Source: Catenibacillus scindens (GTDB lineage Bacteria > Bacillota > Clostridia > Lachnospirales > Lachnospiraceae). Taken from it: 64,000 nucleotides of DNA. Where the stretch lies: NCBI RefSeq assembly GCF_014202115.1, contig NZ_JACHFW010000009.1, positions 1 to 64,000 on the forward strand. Reading direction: 5' to 3'. Both the position numbers and the translations under genes were made by a program. Positions 24,524-33,740 of this stretch are shown here, one piece after another (the first letter of the stretch is position 1; each line of letters opens with the position of its first letter). Under the pieces are notes generated by a model. The model was not told where the DNA came from and did no database searches. It worked only from the letters and a program-made list of their open reading frames with translations.

Positions 24524-25675
24524 TTACCTCCTTTTAATAATCTTTTCACCTTTGATAAAAGTATCTTTCACAGAAAATTTCTGATCCAGGATAACCACGT
24601 CCCCGTCTTTTCCCGGCTCCAGGCTGCCCACTTTCCGGTCTGCACCCACAACTTTAGCCGGGTTGATGGTAAACATAGGCAACACCTGGGCAAGAGTCTT
24701 TCCGGTAAAACGGATCACATTTTTAAGCGCCTGTCCCGTAGTCAGCGTACTGCCCGCCCGCGTGCCATCTTTAAGTTTGGCGTCCCCATCAGTGACAATA
24801 ACGTCGTTGACACCCAATTTATAGTTGCCGTCAGGCAGCCCGGCAGCCATAATAGAATCAGTGATGGCTACCATGCGGTCCATTCCTTTAACTTTTATAA
24901 GAAACCGTACTGTTCCGGGATGGAGATGGCGGCCGTCACAGATCGCTTCACAGTAGGCATCCGACTCAAGCAGCGCCCCCATAATCCCAGGAAAATGCTG
25001 GTGCATCAGCTTCATAGCGTTCATTACATGGGTTCCCGCGACAGCCCCGTTGCGGATGCAGCGCCAGGCTGTCTCGTAATCTGCCCCGGAATGGCCAATG
25101 GCCACAGCAATCCCCAGAGCTTTAATGTCTGGAATGGCTTTGGGCACTCCCGCCACCTCCGGAGATACCGTCATATACCGGATATTTCCCTGGGCCGCCT
25201 GCTGATATTTTTCAACAAGAGCCAGGTCCGGCGTTTTTAACAGATATTCCGGCATGGCGCCTTTATATTCTGATGAGAGAAACGGCCCCTCCAAGTGTAT
25301 ACCCATAAGGCTGGCACAGTTTTTGTGATCCCCCATATGGGCCAGCGCTTCCTCGATACATTTCGTCGTCTGCTCCTGGGTATCTGTCAATATGGAACAA
25401 AGCCATGATGTAGTTCCCTGGGTAGCAAAAAAATGACCGATTGTCTCAAAATCATCTTTGCAGGCAGCATTAACGTCAATACCAAATCCCCCATGAGTGT
25501 GAATATCAATAAATCCCGGTACAACATAAGCCCCCGCGGCGTCATAGACCTGATCTTTCTCTCCGGGCGCCGGTGAAGAACAAAAGCCTTCTACCTTTCC
25601 ATCTTTTAAGACAAGGCCGGTATTTTCCATATGCCCCGCAATATATACCTGGCCACCGGTAATCCATGTTCTCAT
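24524..25675 (-). CDS. nagA: N-acetylglucosamine-6-phosphate deacetylase
   Basis: A 383-residue amidohydrolase. The metal site appears as GFIDIHTHGGFGIDV (HxH near 59), Glu in GIHLEGPFLS, His in AIGHSGADYE and GTHVMNAMK, and the catalytic Asp in AITDSIMAAGLPDG. It removes acetate from GlcNAc 6-phosphate to give glucosamine 6-phosphate for the adjacent NagB. Length is normal. It starts four bases after the nagB stop behind GGAGGATTAAAAT, so coupling is clear. Confidence 0.92.
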   Translation of the reverse strand: MRTWITGGQVYIAGHMENTGLVLKDGKVEGFCSSPAPGEKDQVYDAAGAYVVPGFIDIHTHGGFGIDVNAACKDDFETIGHFFATQGTTSWLCSILTDTQEQTTKCIEEALAHMGDHKNCASLMGIHLEGPFLSSEYKGAMPEYLLKTPDLALVEKYQQAAQGNIRYMTVSPEVAGVPKAIPDIKALGIAVAIGHSGADYETAWRCIRNGAVAGTHVMNAMKLMHQHFPGIMGALLESDAYCEAICDGRHLHPGTVRFLIKVKGMDRMVAITDSIMAAGLPDGNYKLGVNDVIVTDGDAKLKDGTRAGSTLTTGQALKNVIRFTGKTLAQVLPMFTINPAKVVGADRKVGSLEPGKDGDVVILDQKFSVKDTFIKGEKIIKRR

Positions 25676-25678
25676 ATT

Positions 25679-26503
25679 TTAATCCTCCAGTGCGGCCACA
25701 TATTCCGTAATTTTCAGGTTAATATCCGGATGATCTCTCAGCAGGGAGACTGGGAAATCAGAGGTTGTCTCCCCATAAGCCGCCCGGCGGACTACCGCCC
25801 GGTGCCAGTTTCTAAAGCACCCCAGACGGATCTTTCTTGCGTGGGAAATTTCATACATCCCGATAGTAATACAATAATGAGGCATATCTTCCAGAGCGCC
25901 GTTAAAATCCCCGATGGCGTTTGCCGTCCTCGTCTCTTTTGTAATCTCAAGAACTCTTGTTTTCTGATCAAGGAACTGCTCCGGGGAGAGGGATGAATCG
26001 GCCTCATTAAAGGCCACATGGCCGTTAATGCCGATACCGCCAAAGCAAATATCCACGCCGCCAAGACGGTTAATCAGCTCGGTGACAGCCTGTGGATTTT
26101 CAGGGTCAGGAAACACTCTCTGCTCCTTCGGCATTATAAGCTTGGGATCAATCTTATCATAGACATTTCTCTGCATAAATCCCCGAAAGCTTAAAGGATG
26201 ATCCACGGACACCCACCTTTTTTCATCATCCAGATACTCATCCATGTTAATAAACCACACATTTTTAAGGTCCAGCTTTTTCTCATTGACCATATCCACA
26301 AAATAGGGATACTGGCCTACCGGTCCTACAGGGCAGATAAATACCGTCTTTTTGCCCTCCCCGTTATTTTTTTCAATTTCCTGGACCATCTCCTGAGCCA
26401 TGGAGGAAAAGACCTGGGCGTTGTCTTTCATTACAATCACCGGCAGTTTAGGACCATTTCCTACAAGCTGCTCTTTTGTGTACTGGTAATAGTCATGTCT
26501 CAT
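25679..26503 (-). CDS. nagB: Glucosamine-6-phosphate deaminase/isomerase-like protein
   Basis: A 274-residue NagB/RpiA-fold protein. The start MRHDYYQYT is chosen for the GAAAGGATGG site; a longer frame upstream covers the promoter. Motifs are WFINMDEYLDDE (catalytic Asp), GGIGINGHVAFNEA (the His loop; classical enzymes have GGIGEDGHIAFNE, so the acidic pair is changed to IN) and a C-terminal GETTSDFPVSLL. It should convert glucosamine 6-phosphate to fructose 6-phosphate and ammonia, but it is divergent and may act on another amino sugar. It is the first gene of nagB-nagA-fba. Confidence 0.8.
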   Translation of the reverse strand: MRHDYYQYTKEQLVGNGPKLPVIVMKDNAQVFSSMAQEMVQEIEKNNGEGKKTVFICPVGPVGQYPYFVDMVNEKKLDLKNVWFINMDEYLDDEKRWVSVDHPLSFRGFMQRNVYDKIDPKLIMPKEQRVFPDPENPQAVTELINRLGGVDICFGGIGINGHVAFNEADSSLSPEQFLDQKTRVLEITKETRTANAIGDFNGALEDMPHYCITIGMYEISHARKIRLGCFRNWHRAVVRRAAYGETTSDFPVSLLRDHPDINLKITEYVAALED

Positions 26504-26521
26504 ATGTACCATCCTTTCTTT

Positions 26522-26536
26522 TATGCGTTTCGCATA
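26522..26536. repeat. Palindrome in the nagB leader
   Basis: TATGCG-TTT-CGCATA lies between the -10 element and the ribosome site of nagB. It could be an mRNA hairpin or an operator. Confidence 0.45.
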
Positions 26537-26575
26537 GAAATTAATACCTGTCTCCAACTTTTTATGTATATTTTG

Positions 26576-26604
26576 ATTATACGCCTCAGTCAGTGTTAAT
26601 TCAA
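26576..26604 (-). promoter_or_regulatory. Promoter of nagB-nagA-fba
   Basis: On the minus strand TTGAAT (26604-26599) and TATAAT (26581-26576) are separated by exactly 17 bases, about 73 bases before the start codon. Confidence 0.75.
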
Positions 26605-26646
26605 TAATAGCCGCCGATTTTTTTGCGTATTTTTTCGTTATTTTAA

Positions 26647-26657
26647 GCAAACGTTAT
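26647..26657. promoter_or_regulatory. LacI-type operator between nagB and the LacI gene
   Basis: GCAAACGTTAT matches the perfect operator upstream of the ABC operon in its first eight bases (CAAACGTT). It lies about 43 bases upstream of the nagB -35 and in the divergent control region of the LacI gene. Confidence 0.5.
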
Positions 26658-26835
26658 CCTTATTTCTATTGCTATTTTTCACGAAGTTTTTTATAATATA
26701 AAATGAAGGCGCCGAAAAGTCTTCCGGCACCTGTGTCTACATGTAAAAACTGAGGTTAAAAGAATTTCTGCCTCAGGTCTCCAGCTTTTATCTGAAAGAA
26801 ATTCTGCATACCGATTATATTGGGGAGGTTATTTT

Positions 26836-27864
26836 ATGACCCTAAAAGAAATCGCTCAGGAAGCCAACGTCTCTATATCGACTGTTTCCAGAGTCATCAA
26901 CCAAAAAAAACCTAACGCCGCAAGCCCGGAAGTCGCCGAGCGGATATGGGAGATTGTCCGCCGCAACGGATATATTCCAAATAAAACCGCCCAAAATCTA
27001 AAGCTAGGACAGCAGGATGAGACGCAGGCCGTAGAGCCAAAAACAATTGCTATTATTTACGCCCGCTCAGACTCCATATCCACAGATTTCTTTTTCTCCC
27101 AGATCGCCAAAGCCATTGAACAGGAGCTTTTTAAGAGCAACTATTATCTAAAATATTCTTTTACATCGCTGGATGTTTCTAATCCTGTTACAGTGGGGCA
27201 CATCGCCGCGCTGAAAGTGGACGGTATTGTTGTTCTTGGCCGTTATGATCAGAGACTCCTTAACTTTCTCACCCAACAGCACTCTACTATAATGTATGTA
27301 GGTCTGAATCCCTGCGATATGAAATTCGATCAGGTCATCTGCTGCGGTGGGGATATCGCCAAGGCTGCGGTTAAATACCTTCATGATCTGGGCCACACAA
27401 AAATCGGGTACATCGGGTCCCAGGATCATGAGATCCGTTTTAAAGGCTATAAGAGGGCTCTTGAATCCCTTAATCTTCCTTTCCACCAACGCAACACGGT
27501 AAATATCCGCCAGACAGCCGACGGCGGCTATAAGGCCGCCAATATTCTCATGGACACCGGTGCGGACATTACCGCTGTATTCTGTGCCAATGACAACGCG
27601 GCCATCGGCGCCATGCGGGCATTTAAGGAACGGGGAAAACATATACCAAAAGATATTTCAATTATCGGTGTGGACGACATAGAGACAGATCAATATCTAA
27701 CCCCCATGCTCACAAGCATCCACATCCCCCTGGACGATCTTGGGAAATGTGCCGCCAGGATTCTTATTGACCGGCTGAAAGGCGGCCACTCTCTTCCCAT
27801 CAAAACCATTCTTCCCTTCTATATTGCCAAGAGAGATAGCTGTGCCCGGCCAAATAAAAGATAA
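26836..27864 (+). CDS. LacI-family transcriptional regulator
   Basis: A 342-residue repressor-type protein. The N-terminal HTH reads MTLKEIAQEANVSISTVSRV, followed by the hinge GYIPNKTAQNLK, and then a periplasmic-binding-like sensor domain from about residue 65 (KTIAIIYARSDS ... TAVFCANDNAAIGAM ... ISIIGVDDIETDQYLTPML ... LTSIHIP). It is divergent from nagB-nagA-fba, and CAAACGTT operators in both control regions make the sugar block its likely regulon. The inducer is probably a sugar or sugar phosphate. The start follows GGGGAGGTTATTTT. Confidence 0.93.
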   Translation: MTLKEIAQEANVSISTVSRVINQKKPNAASPEVAERIWEIVRRNGYIPNKTAQNLKLGQQDETQAVEPKTIAIIYARSDSISTDFFFSQIAKAIEQELFKSNYYLKYSFTSLDVSNPVTVGHIAALKVDGIVVLGRYDQRLLNFLTQQHSTIMYVGLNPCDMKFDQVICCGGDIAKAAVKYLHDLGHTKIGYIGSQDHEIRFKGYKRALESLNLPFHQRNTVNIRQTADGGYKAANILMDTGADITAVFCANDNAAIGAMRAFKERGKHIPKDISIIGVDDIETDQYLTPMLTSIHIPLDDLGKCAARILIDRLKGGHSLPIKTILPFYIAKRDSCARPNKR

Positions 27865-27884
27865 CCCTGGGAGTACCGTTCAAA

Positions 27885-27926
27885 AAAGGCATACCCAAAG
27901 AATTTAAAAACCTGGGGTATGCCTTT
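27885..27926. terminator. Bidirectional terminator between LacI and GntR genes
   Basis: AAAGGCATACCC pairs with GGGTATGCCTTT over an 18-base loop. A-tract and T-tract flanks suit the two converging genes. Confidence 0.8.
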
Positions 27927-27935
27927 ACAGTGACT

Positions 27936-28616
27936 CTATTCGTCCATATTTAATTTTTCATGGATCATATTTTTAGCCGCCTTTTGAATATGCAGGCTTG
28001 CCAATTGGGCCGCCTTGTCAGGATCATGGTCTTTAATTGCTTTAAGGATGGCCTCATGCTCCTCCTGGCACAGCGTTGCCCGCTTCTCATCTTTTAATGC
28101 TGTCTGGCGCACACTCTGTACATATTCATGAAAATCCCGAAGAACGTGATTTAAGATCGGGCTGGCGCAGCCCCGGTACAGAACCTCGTGGAACTTTCCG
28201 TCATACTGGTAAAGCTGCTCAAAATGCTCATGTTCCAGATGATACCGGGTCACAAATAAAATCTCCTGGGCTTCCTCAATCTGATCCTCCGTCATATTTT
28301 CCGCTGCCCACCGGGCGCAGAGTCCTTCCAAAAGTCCTCTTATGGCGTAAATATCTTCCACGTCTTTGCGCTTAATACTGTTGACATAGGCTCCCTTATT
28401 GGGGACAGTGACACAAAGACCTTCCAGCTCAAGCTGGCGGATAGCTTCCCTCACCGGCGTCCGGCTGACGCCATACTCTTTGGCAATAGTATTTTCCCGA
28501 AGTTCTTCATTGTTTTTATATTTTCCTGACAATATATCATTGCGAAGCTGCCGGAAAACTTTCCCCCTAAGAGAAACAGCATCCCCCATCTCCCCAGCTC
28601 TTTCAGAGAATGTCAT
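27936..28616 (-). CDS. GntR/FadR-type transcriptional regulator
   Basis: A 226-residue regulator. The winged helix is at residues 15-80 (LRNDILSGKYKNNEELREN, EYGVSRTPVREAIRQLELEG, GAYVNSI), and the FCD ligand domain from about 90 shows the Asp/His metal positions (RGLLEGLCARWAAE, YHLEHEHFEQLYQYDGKFHE, HEAILKAIKDHD). FCD regulators sense small organic acids. It starts 23 bases after the probable citrate synthase gene, in the same operon, so a tricarboxylate or related acid is a reasonable effector. Confidence 0.9.
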   Translation of the reverse strand: MTFSERAGEMGDAVSLRGKVFRQLRNDILSGKYKNNEELRENTIAKEYGVSRTPVREAIRQLELEGLCVTVPNKGAYVNSIKRKDVEDIYAIRGLLEGLCARWAAENMTEDQIEEAQEILFVTRYHLEHEHFEQLYQYDGKFHEVLYRGCASPILNHVLRDFHEYVQSVRQTALKDEKRATLCQEEHEAILKAIKDHDPDKAAQLASLHIQKAAKNMIHEKLNMDE

Positions 28617-28639
28617 AATTTTTCATCGCTCCTGTATTT

Positions 28640-30037
28640 TCATTCATGGGCCAGCTTCTTGTTGCAGGCCTCGCAGGCACGGTCGATAGCCGCAAGCAGC
28701 TCGTCATCAGTCAGAACTGTCACGCGCCCCGACGCATACTCCTGGTCCACCCAGTCTTTCACATGGGCCACAATGGGATCGGTCTTTGCAATAGCGTCGT
28801 CCCCCTTTAACTTAAAATAAGTATTGATCCAGTGGGCGATTCCCGCCAGGCCGGAAGTATTGGAGACAGCTACAAGAACAGGACGGTTAAGGAATTTTTC
28901 TGTGTCGAATATATTGTAGATCTCCTCATTTTTCAACAGTCCGTCGGCGTGTATCCCGGCCCGGGTCACATTAAAGTTTTTCCCCACAAAAGGCGTTCTG
29001 GAAGGAATCTTATAGCCGATCTCCTTCTCATAATACTCCGCCATTTCTGTGATCACACGGGTATCCATACCGTCCAGCGTACCTTTAAGCTGAGCATACT
29101 CAAAAACCATGGCCTCCAGAGGGGTATTCCCAGTGCGTTCACCAATGCCGAACAAAGAGCAGTTGACGCCGCAAGCGCCGTAAAGCCAGGCAGTTGTTGA
29201 GTTGGTAACTGCCTTATAAAAATCATTGTGTCCGTGCCACTCGATCATTTCCGATGGAACGCCGGCGTGGGTGTGCAGGCCGTAAATAATTCCCGGAACA
29301 CTTCTGGGAATGGCTGCTCCGGTAAAGTTGACGCCAAAGCCCATAGTATCGCAGGCGCGGATCTTCACAGGAATCCCATACTCTTTCCCCAGCTTTTCCA
29401 GTTCCAGGCAAAATGGGATCACAAAACCATAAATATCTGACCGTGTAATATCTTCCAGATGGCACCGCGGCCTTACTCCTGTCTCAAGACATTCCCTTAC
29501 AACACTTAAATAGTGATCCATAGCCTGACGCCGGGACATTTTCATTTTATAAAAAATATGGTAATCAGAACAGCTCACTAAAATACCGGTTTCCTTAATC
29601 CCCATATTCTTTACAAGTTCAAAATCTTTTTTATTGGCCCGGATCCATGCTGTCACCTCAGGAAATTCATAGCCCCGCTCCATACATTTATAGGCGGCAT
29701 CCCGGTCTTTTTTGCTGTAGAGGAAAAATTCGCTCTGGCGGATGATTCCGTTGGGGCCACCAAGACGGTGCATATAATCGTAGAGACGGACGATCTGTTC
29801 CGTGGTATAAGGTGCCCGGGACTGCTGCCCGTCCCGGAATGTTGTGTCAGTAATCCATATTTTTTCCGGCATATTTATGGGAACGACACGCTGGTTAAAC
29901 ACGATCTTTGGAATTTCATCGTAAGGGAAAAGATTACGGTATGTATTTGGCTCGTCAACATCCTGGAGGGCATAAAAATGCTCCTCGAAGGTCAGGAGGT
30001 TATTATGTGGATTTACTACGATATTAGGATTATCCAT
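28640..30037 (-). CDS. Probable Re-citrate synthase (HMGL-like acyltransferase)
   Basis: A 465-residue HMGL-like barrel enzyme that databases often label 2-isopropylmalate or homocitrate synthase. The start is MDNPNIV at 30037, with GAGGAG nine bases upstream. Motifs are WITDTTFRDGQQSR (metal Asp and catalytic Arg near 68-69), HLEDITRSDIYGF, EWHGHNDFYKA (HxH metal ligands) and FGIGERTGNTPLEA. The C-terminal LeuA allosteric domain is missing. The neighbouring isocitrate dehydrogenase and the absence of leu or lys genes make citrate formation from oxaloacetate and acetyl-CoA the most likely reaction, as shown for the Clostridium kluyveri Re-enzyme. Homocitrate or citramalate synthesis is the alternative. 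Confidence 0.75.
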   Translation of the reverse strand: MDNPNIVVNPHNNLLTFEEHFYALQDVDEPNTYRNLFPYDEIPKIVFNQRVVPINMPEKIWITDTTFRDGQQSRAPYTTEQIVRLYDYMHRLGGPNGIIRQSEFFLYSKKDRDAAYKCMERGYEFPEVTAWIRANKKDFELVKNMGIKETGILVSCSDYHIFYKMKMSRRQAMDHYLSVVRECLETGVRPRCHLEDITRSDIYGFVIPFCLELEKLGKEYGIPVKIRACDTMGFGVNFTGAAIPRSVPGIIYGLHTHAGVPSEMIEWHGHNDFYKAVTNSTTAWLYGACGVNCSLFGIGERTGNTPLEAMVFEYAQLKGTLDGMDTRVITEMAEYYEKEIGYKIPSRTPFVGKNFNVTRAGIHADGLLKNEEIYNIFDTEKFLNRPVLVAVSNTSGLAGIAHWINTYFKLKGDDAIAKTDPIVAHVKDWVDQEYASGRVTVLTDDELLAAIDRACEACNKKLAHE

Positions 30038-30107
30038 GATCAACATCTCCTCTGTAAATTCAAAATTTATTAAACCAGACATATGGCGCCAAGCCAAATT
30101 AAAGATT

Positions 30108-30178
30108 TAGCAGCGTTAGCGGCGGGAAAGCAGCGTTAACGGCGGGAATCTTAAAATGCATGGCTGAATAGTTACGAT
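30108..30178. repeat. Dispersed intergenic element with internal 20-bp duplication
   Basis: CAGCGTTARCGGCGGGAA occurs twice in tandem (30111-30130 and 30131-30150), then AATCTTAAAATGCATGGCTGAATAGTTACGA. The right end matches that of 53625-53639. This is the GGCTGAAY family. Confidence 0.65.
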
Positions 30179-30193
30179 TTCTTTATAGGAGGG

Positions 30194-30233
30194 TTTATAG
30201 TAAATAACAAATATATTTGTCGTTTACTATAAA
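30194..30233. repeat. Dispersed palindrome, copy 1
   Basis: Two 20-base arms ending in ...AACAAATA/TATTTGTCG... are complementary at 18 of 20 positions. The right half-site is TATTTGTCGTTTAC. Copies lie at 48798-48825 and 50270-50297. Confidence 0.8.
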
Positions 30234-30236
30234 ATT

Positions 30237-30259
30237 CCCCGCAGCCGTAAGCTGCGGGG
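30237..30259 (-). terminator. Terminator after icd
   Basis: CCCCGCAGC pairs with GCTGCGGGG over a 5-base loop, with AATTTTAT following on the minus strand. It ends 17 bases from the icd stop. Confidence 0.75.
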
Positions 30260-30275
30260 GTATGTCCTTTTTTAC

Positions 30276-31481
30276 TTACATTGTTTCCAGCGTAGCGCGG
30301 ATTGCACGGATAAAATCAAGGCTGTTAAGCACTGTGACATCTTTTAATGTTGTGATCAGCGCCAGATCTTTTGTCATTTTTCCGGATTCAATGGTGGATA
30401 ATGTGGCTTTCTCCAGCTTGTCCGCAAATTCCATAAGCGCAGGATTGCTGTCCATTTCTCCCCGTTTGCGCAGGGCGCCGGTCCATGCAAAAATCGTAGC
30501 CACAGAGTTTGTTGAAGTCTCCTCTCCAGCCAGATGTTTATAATAGTGACGCTGAACTGTACCGTGAGCGGCTTCATACTCATAGTAACCTTCCGGAGAT
30601 ACTAATACGCTGGTCATCATAGCCAGAGAACCAAAAGCGGAGGAGATCATGTCGCTCATTACATCCCCGTCATAATTTTTGCAGGCCCAGATATATCCGC
30701 CCTGGGATTTCATCACACGGGCAACGGCATCGTCAATGAGTGTGTAAAAATATTCAATGCCCGCTTCCTCAAATTTGGGGGCGTAATCTTTATCAAAGAT
30801 CTCCTGAAAAATATCTTTAAATGTATGGTCATATTTTTTGGAAATGGTGTCTTTTGTGGCAAACCACAGATCCTGCTTTGTGTCGAGGGCATAATTAAAG
30901 CAGCTTCTGGCAAAGCTCTCAATGGAGCTGTTAATATTGTGCATCCCCTGTACAATTCCGGCTCCGGTAAAATCATGAACCAGCTCTCTTGTCTCATTGC
31001 CCTTTTCGTCAGTGTACACCAGTTCCACCTTTCCCGGTCCGGGAATCTTCATCTCTGTCCCTTTATATACATCTCCGTAAGCATGTCTGGCGATAGTGAT
31101 CGGCTTTTTCCAGTTTTTCACACAAGGTTCGATGCCTTTGACAACAATCGGCGCCCTAAAAACAGTGCCATCAAGAATGGCACGAATTGTTCCGTTAGGG
31201 CTTTTCCACATCTCTTTAAGGTTGTACTCCTTCACACGGGCCGCATTTGGGGTAATTGTGGCACATTTTACAGCCACGCCATATTTTTTTGTAGCATTGG
31301 CAGAATCTATAGTCACCTGGTCATTGGTCTCATTACGTTTTTCAAGTCCAAGATCATAATATTCTGTATTCAGATCAATATAGGGAAGCAGCAATTCATC
31401 TTTAATGTATTGCCATAAAATACGTGTCATCTCGTCGCCGTCCATCTCAACAAGAGGCGTTGTCATCTTGATTTTTTCCAT
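30276..31481 (-). CDS. icd: NADP-dependent isocitrate dehydrogenase, homodimeric type
   Basis: A 401-residue enzyme of the subfamily shared with eukaryotic cytosolic IDH. It shows [15 protein letters not shown], the substrate loop WKSPNGTIR near 95-103, [13 protein letters not shown], the metal aspartates in [10 protein letters not shown] and [11 protein letters not shown]. It oxidatively decarboxylates isocitrate to 2-oxoglutarate with NADPH. With the following citrate synthase-like gene (238 bases away, across a terminator) it supplies the oxidative branch to glutamate. No aconitase is in the window. The start follows AAGGAGGATAAGC. Confidence 0.93.
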   Translation of the reverse strand: MEKIKMTTPLVEMDGDEMTRILWQYIKDELLLPYIDLNTEYYDLGLEKRNETNDQVTIDSANATKKYGVAVKCATITPNAARVKEYNLKEMWKSPNGTIRAILDGTVFRAPIVVKGIEPCVKNWKKPITIARHAYGDVYKGTEMKIPGPGKVELVYTDEKGNETRELVHDFTGAGIVQGMHNINSSIESFARSCFNYALDTKQDLWFATKDTISKKYDHTFKDIFQEIFDKDYAPKFEEAGIEYFYTLIDDAVARVMKSQGGYIWACKNYDGDVMSDMISSAFGSLAMMTSVLVSPEGYYEYEAAHGTVQRHYYKHLAGEETSTNSVATIFAWTGALRKRGEMDSNPALMEFADKLEKATLSTIESGKMTKDLALITTLKDVTVLNSLDFIRAIRATLETM

Positions 31482-31709
31482 GCTTATCCTCCTTAAAGCA
31501 GTTTTATTGTATTATTGTATACCATTTTGTCAATGATTTCAACCCTTTTCCCGGAACAAAACGTAACAGTTCGTCCCCCGACTGGACGCTGACCCACTGC
31601 GGCCGCCGCTCCTTTACGCATATCCTGCGCCATGGTCATCACCAAAACTTCTTCCGAAATTTGACGTTTTTCTTCCGCCGTCATATATTAACAATAAAAA
31701 GGAACCATC

Positions 31710-32612
31710 ATGGATTCAGTGCGCGCATCAATCCACGGCAACAAGCCGGACGTTCTTCCCTACACTGGCAAAGGCGTAGGCATTGCTGTTTTAGATACAG
31801 GGATTTTTCCTCATATAGATTTTTTACTCCCAATAAACCGTATCGCCGCATTCAGAGATTTTGTCTACAGAAATCCCGGTCCTTATGACGACCACGGCCA
31901 CGGCACCCATATCTGCGGGATCTGCGGCGGCAGTGGGGCCGCCTCCCTTGGACGTTATCGGGGTATCGCCCCAAAAAGCCACCTGATTGTGGGCAAGATA
32001 CTGGACCGAAGGGGGAACGGAAACCTCCCCGACATACTGGAAGGTGTCCGGTGGGTCATTGCCACCATGTCCCTCTACCATACGAGGATCTTAAACATCT
32101 CGGCCGGCACCTTCTCTCCAAGGAAGGCGGATTCTGTTCTTGTGCAGGCGGTCAATGAAGCATGGGAGGCGGGGCTTGTGGTGGTTGCCGCTGCCGGAAA
32201 TAACGGCCCTGCCCCCATGTCTGTCACAGCTCCCGGTACCAGCCAAAAGATCATCACCGTAGGTTCCAGCGATGATCAGAAGCCCGTTTATATCCACGGT
32301 GAAAAAATCAGCGACTTTTCAGGCCGGGGCCCCACTTCAGAGCAGGTGTCAAAACCTGATGTAACCGCCCCCGGATGCTACATTATGTCTTGCAATAACC
32401 GCCTTTTTAACGGAAGATATACTTACACGCCAAGAAGCGGCACATCTATGTCCACCGCCATTGTCAGCGGATGCATCGCCCTTCTTCTCGAAAAGTATCC
32501 TTCCATGACCAATAACGATGTGAAGGAGCGTCTGAAAGACGGCTGCCAGGATCTTGGACTGGACAAAAATCACCAGGGATTTGGGCTCATTGACCTTGCC
32601 CGCTTTCTTTAA
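31710..32612 (+). CDS. Cytosolic subtilisin-like serine peptidase (S8)
   Basis: A 300-residue S8 peptidase without signal peptide. The catalytic triad is Asp29 (AVLDTGI), His64 (HGHGTHICG) and Ser near 244 (SGTSMSTAIVSG); the oxyanion Asn is in AAAGNNGPAP near 163. The short N-terminus lacks the long propeptide of secreted subtilisins, resembling intracellular IspA-type proteases, though here the start peptide is only about 20 residues. Substrate is unknown. The start follows AAAAAGGAACCATC. It stands alone and shares a bidirectional terminator with the next gene. Confidence 0.88.
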   Translation: MDSVRASIHGNKPDVLPYTGKGVGIAVLDTGIFPHIDFLLPINRIAAFRDFVYRNPGPYDDHGHGTHICGICGGSGAASLGRYRGIAPKSHLIVGKILDRRGNGNLPDILEGVRWVIATMSLYHTRILNISAGTFSPRKADSVLVQAVNEAWEAGLVVVAAAGNNGPAPMSVTAPGTSQKIITVGSSDDQKPVYIHGEKISDFSGRGPTSEQVSKPDVTAPGCYIMSCNNRLFNGRYTYTPRSGTSMSTAIVSGCIALLLEKYPSMTNNDVKERLKDGCQDLGLDKNHQGFGLIDLARFL

Positions 32613-32620
32613 AACACCAT

Positions 32621-32662
32621 AAATAATAACAGGGCTGCCAAAGGGCAGCCCTGTTATTATTT
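32621..32662. terminator. 19-bp-stem bidirectional terminator
   Basis: Perfect complementary arms at 32621-32639 and 32644-32662 around a 4-base loop (core AGGGCTGCC/GGCAGCCCT with AAATAATAAC/GTTATTATTT outside). The right arm contains the stop codon of the converging nucleotidyltransferase gene. Confidence 0.9.
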
Positions 32663-33586
32663 ATGTTTCGGCCATAAAACCTGAGGATAATCCCCGCGGG
32701 CTTTCATGTCCTCAATAGCTTTTACAACAACCGGCTTATCCTCCCGGTAAGTGACACCATACCAGCGATCCTCCGAGGGCAGCACATTGACTGTGGCCTT
32801 CTTCTCAGCCAGCAGTTCGCCGACAACGCCGGGGAGATAATACTCACATTTGAGAGGGTTTTCTTTAAGTCCTTTATCGAGAAACATGGAAAACCGGTTT
32901 TTAAGTTCACTGAGCAGGCTCTCATTAAATCCCCACATGTTCATAGAAACAATACTTCCTGAAGGGATCTTTGTCCAAGTCCGACCGTCATCTTCGGTAA
33001 AAGCCGCTCCCTCTTCCTTTTTTTCAATGTGGGTGCGCTCCTGGATCTCCATAAGCATTCCCTGGTCATCTGTCTTGCAGACGCCTCTGGAAACATAGCC
33101 GAAATCCGTCAGAGTGTTCTCAATACGGTACCCCACCATGCCATAGCGGTAGCACTTGTCATCCGGATGGTCTTTGAGAAAACGGTAAAGTGTCTCAAAG
33201 GCATGGCGCCCGTAGAAATCATCGGCATTGATCACGGCAAAAGGGCCGTGAATGCTCTGGATACAGCTTAACACCGCGTGTCCGGTTCCCCATGGTTTTA
33301 CTCTTTCTTCAGGGACTGAATATCCTTCCGGAATATTATCAATCTCCTGATAAACATATTCCACATCCATGTAAGGGGCAATCTTATTGCCGATCTTTTC
33401 CCTGAAATCCTGCTCCAGTTCTCTCTTAATAATGAAAATGACTTTTTTAAAGCCGGCCCGCATGGCGTCATAAATTGAAAAATCAATAATAATGTCCCCC
33501 TGGGCATTTAATGGGTCGATCTGTTTTAACCCTCCGTAACGGCTTCCCATTCCGGCAGCCATGATCACAAGTACAGGCTCTCTCAT
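32657..33586 (-). CDS. Sugar nucleotidyltransferase family protein
   Basis: A 309-residue GT-A-fold NTP transferase. The N-terminal pyrophosphorylase motif is VIMAAGMGSRYGGLKQ, with PWGTGHAVL and the metal-binding FAVINADDFYG following. It resembles the UTP-glucose-1-phosphate or mannose-1-phosphate transferases, but the DUF-like middle (TDFGYVSRGV, MNMWGF) is characteristic of a separate Firmicutes family with unknown sugar. No cell-wall or capsule genes adjoin. The start follows AAAGGATGAGAAAAGA. Confidence 0.8.
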   Translation of the reverse strand: MREPVLVIMAAGMGSRYGGLKQIDPLNAQGDIIIDFSIYDAMRAGFKKVIFIIKRELEQDFREKIGNKIAPYMDVEYVYQEIDNIPEGYSVPEERVKPWGTGHAVLSCIQSIHGPFAVINADDFYGRHAFETLYRFLKDHPDDKCYRYGMVGYRIENTLTDFGYVSRGVCKTDDQGMLMEIQERTHIEKKEEGAAFTEDDGRTWTKIPSGSIVSMNMWGFNESLLSELKNRFSMFLDKGLKENPLKCEYYLPGVVGELLAEKKATVNVLPSEDRWYGVTYREDKPVVVKAIEDMKARGDYPQVLWPKHK

Positions 33587-33740
33587 TCTTTTCTCATCCT
33601 TTCACACTTACTGGCGGCCAAACAAGACAGGATACAGTCCAGCAATCTTCCCGGCCGCCGGACAAAAACGCACACAAGTGCGCCCTTTATGTCCTCCATT
33701 ATAAGCGATTTAAGAGTTGAATGCTATCCTAAAACACCGG

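Noticed and set aside
31493-31684. A 63-codon reverse reading frame between icd and the S8 peptidase (MTAEEKRQISEEVLV...)
   Set aside because: It is protein-like in composition but has no ribosome site and overlaps the leader of icd; without comparative data I cannot support it as a gene.
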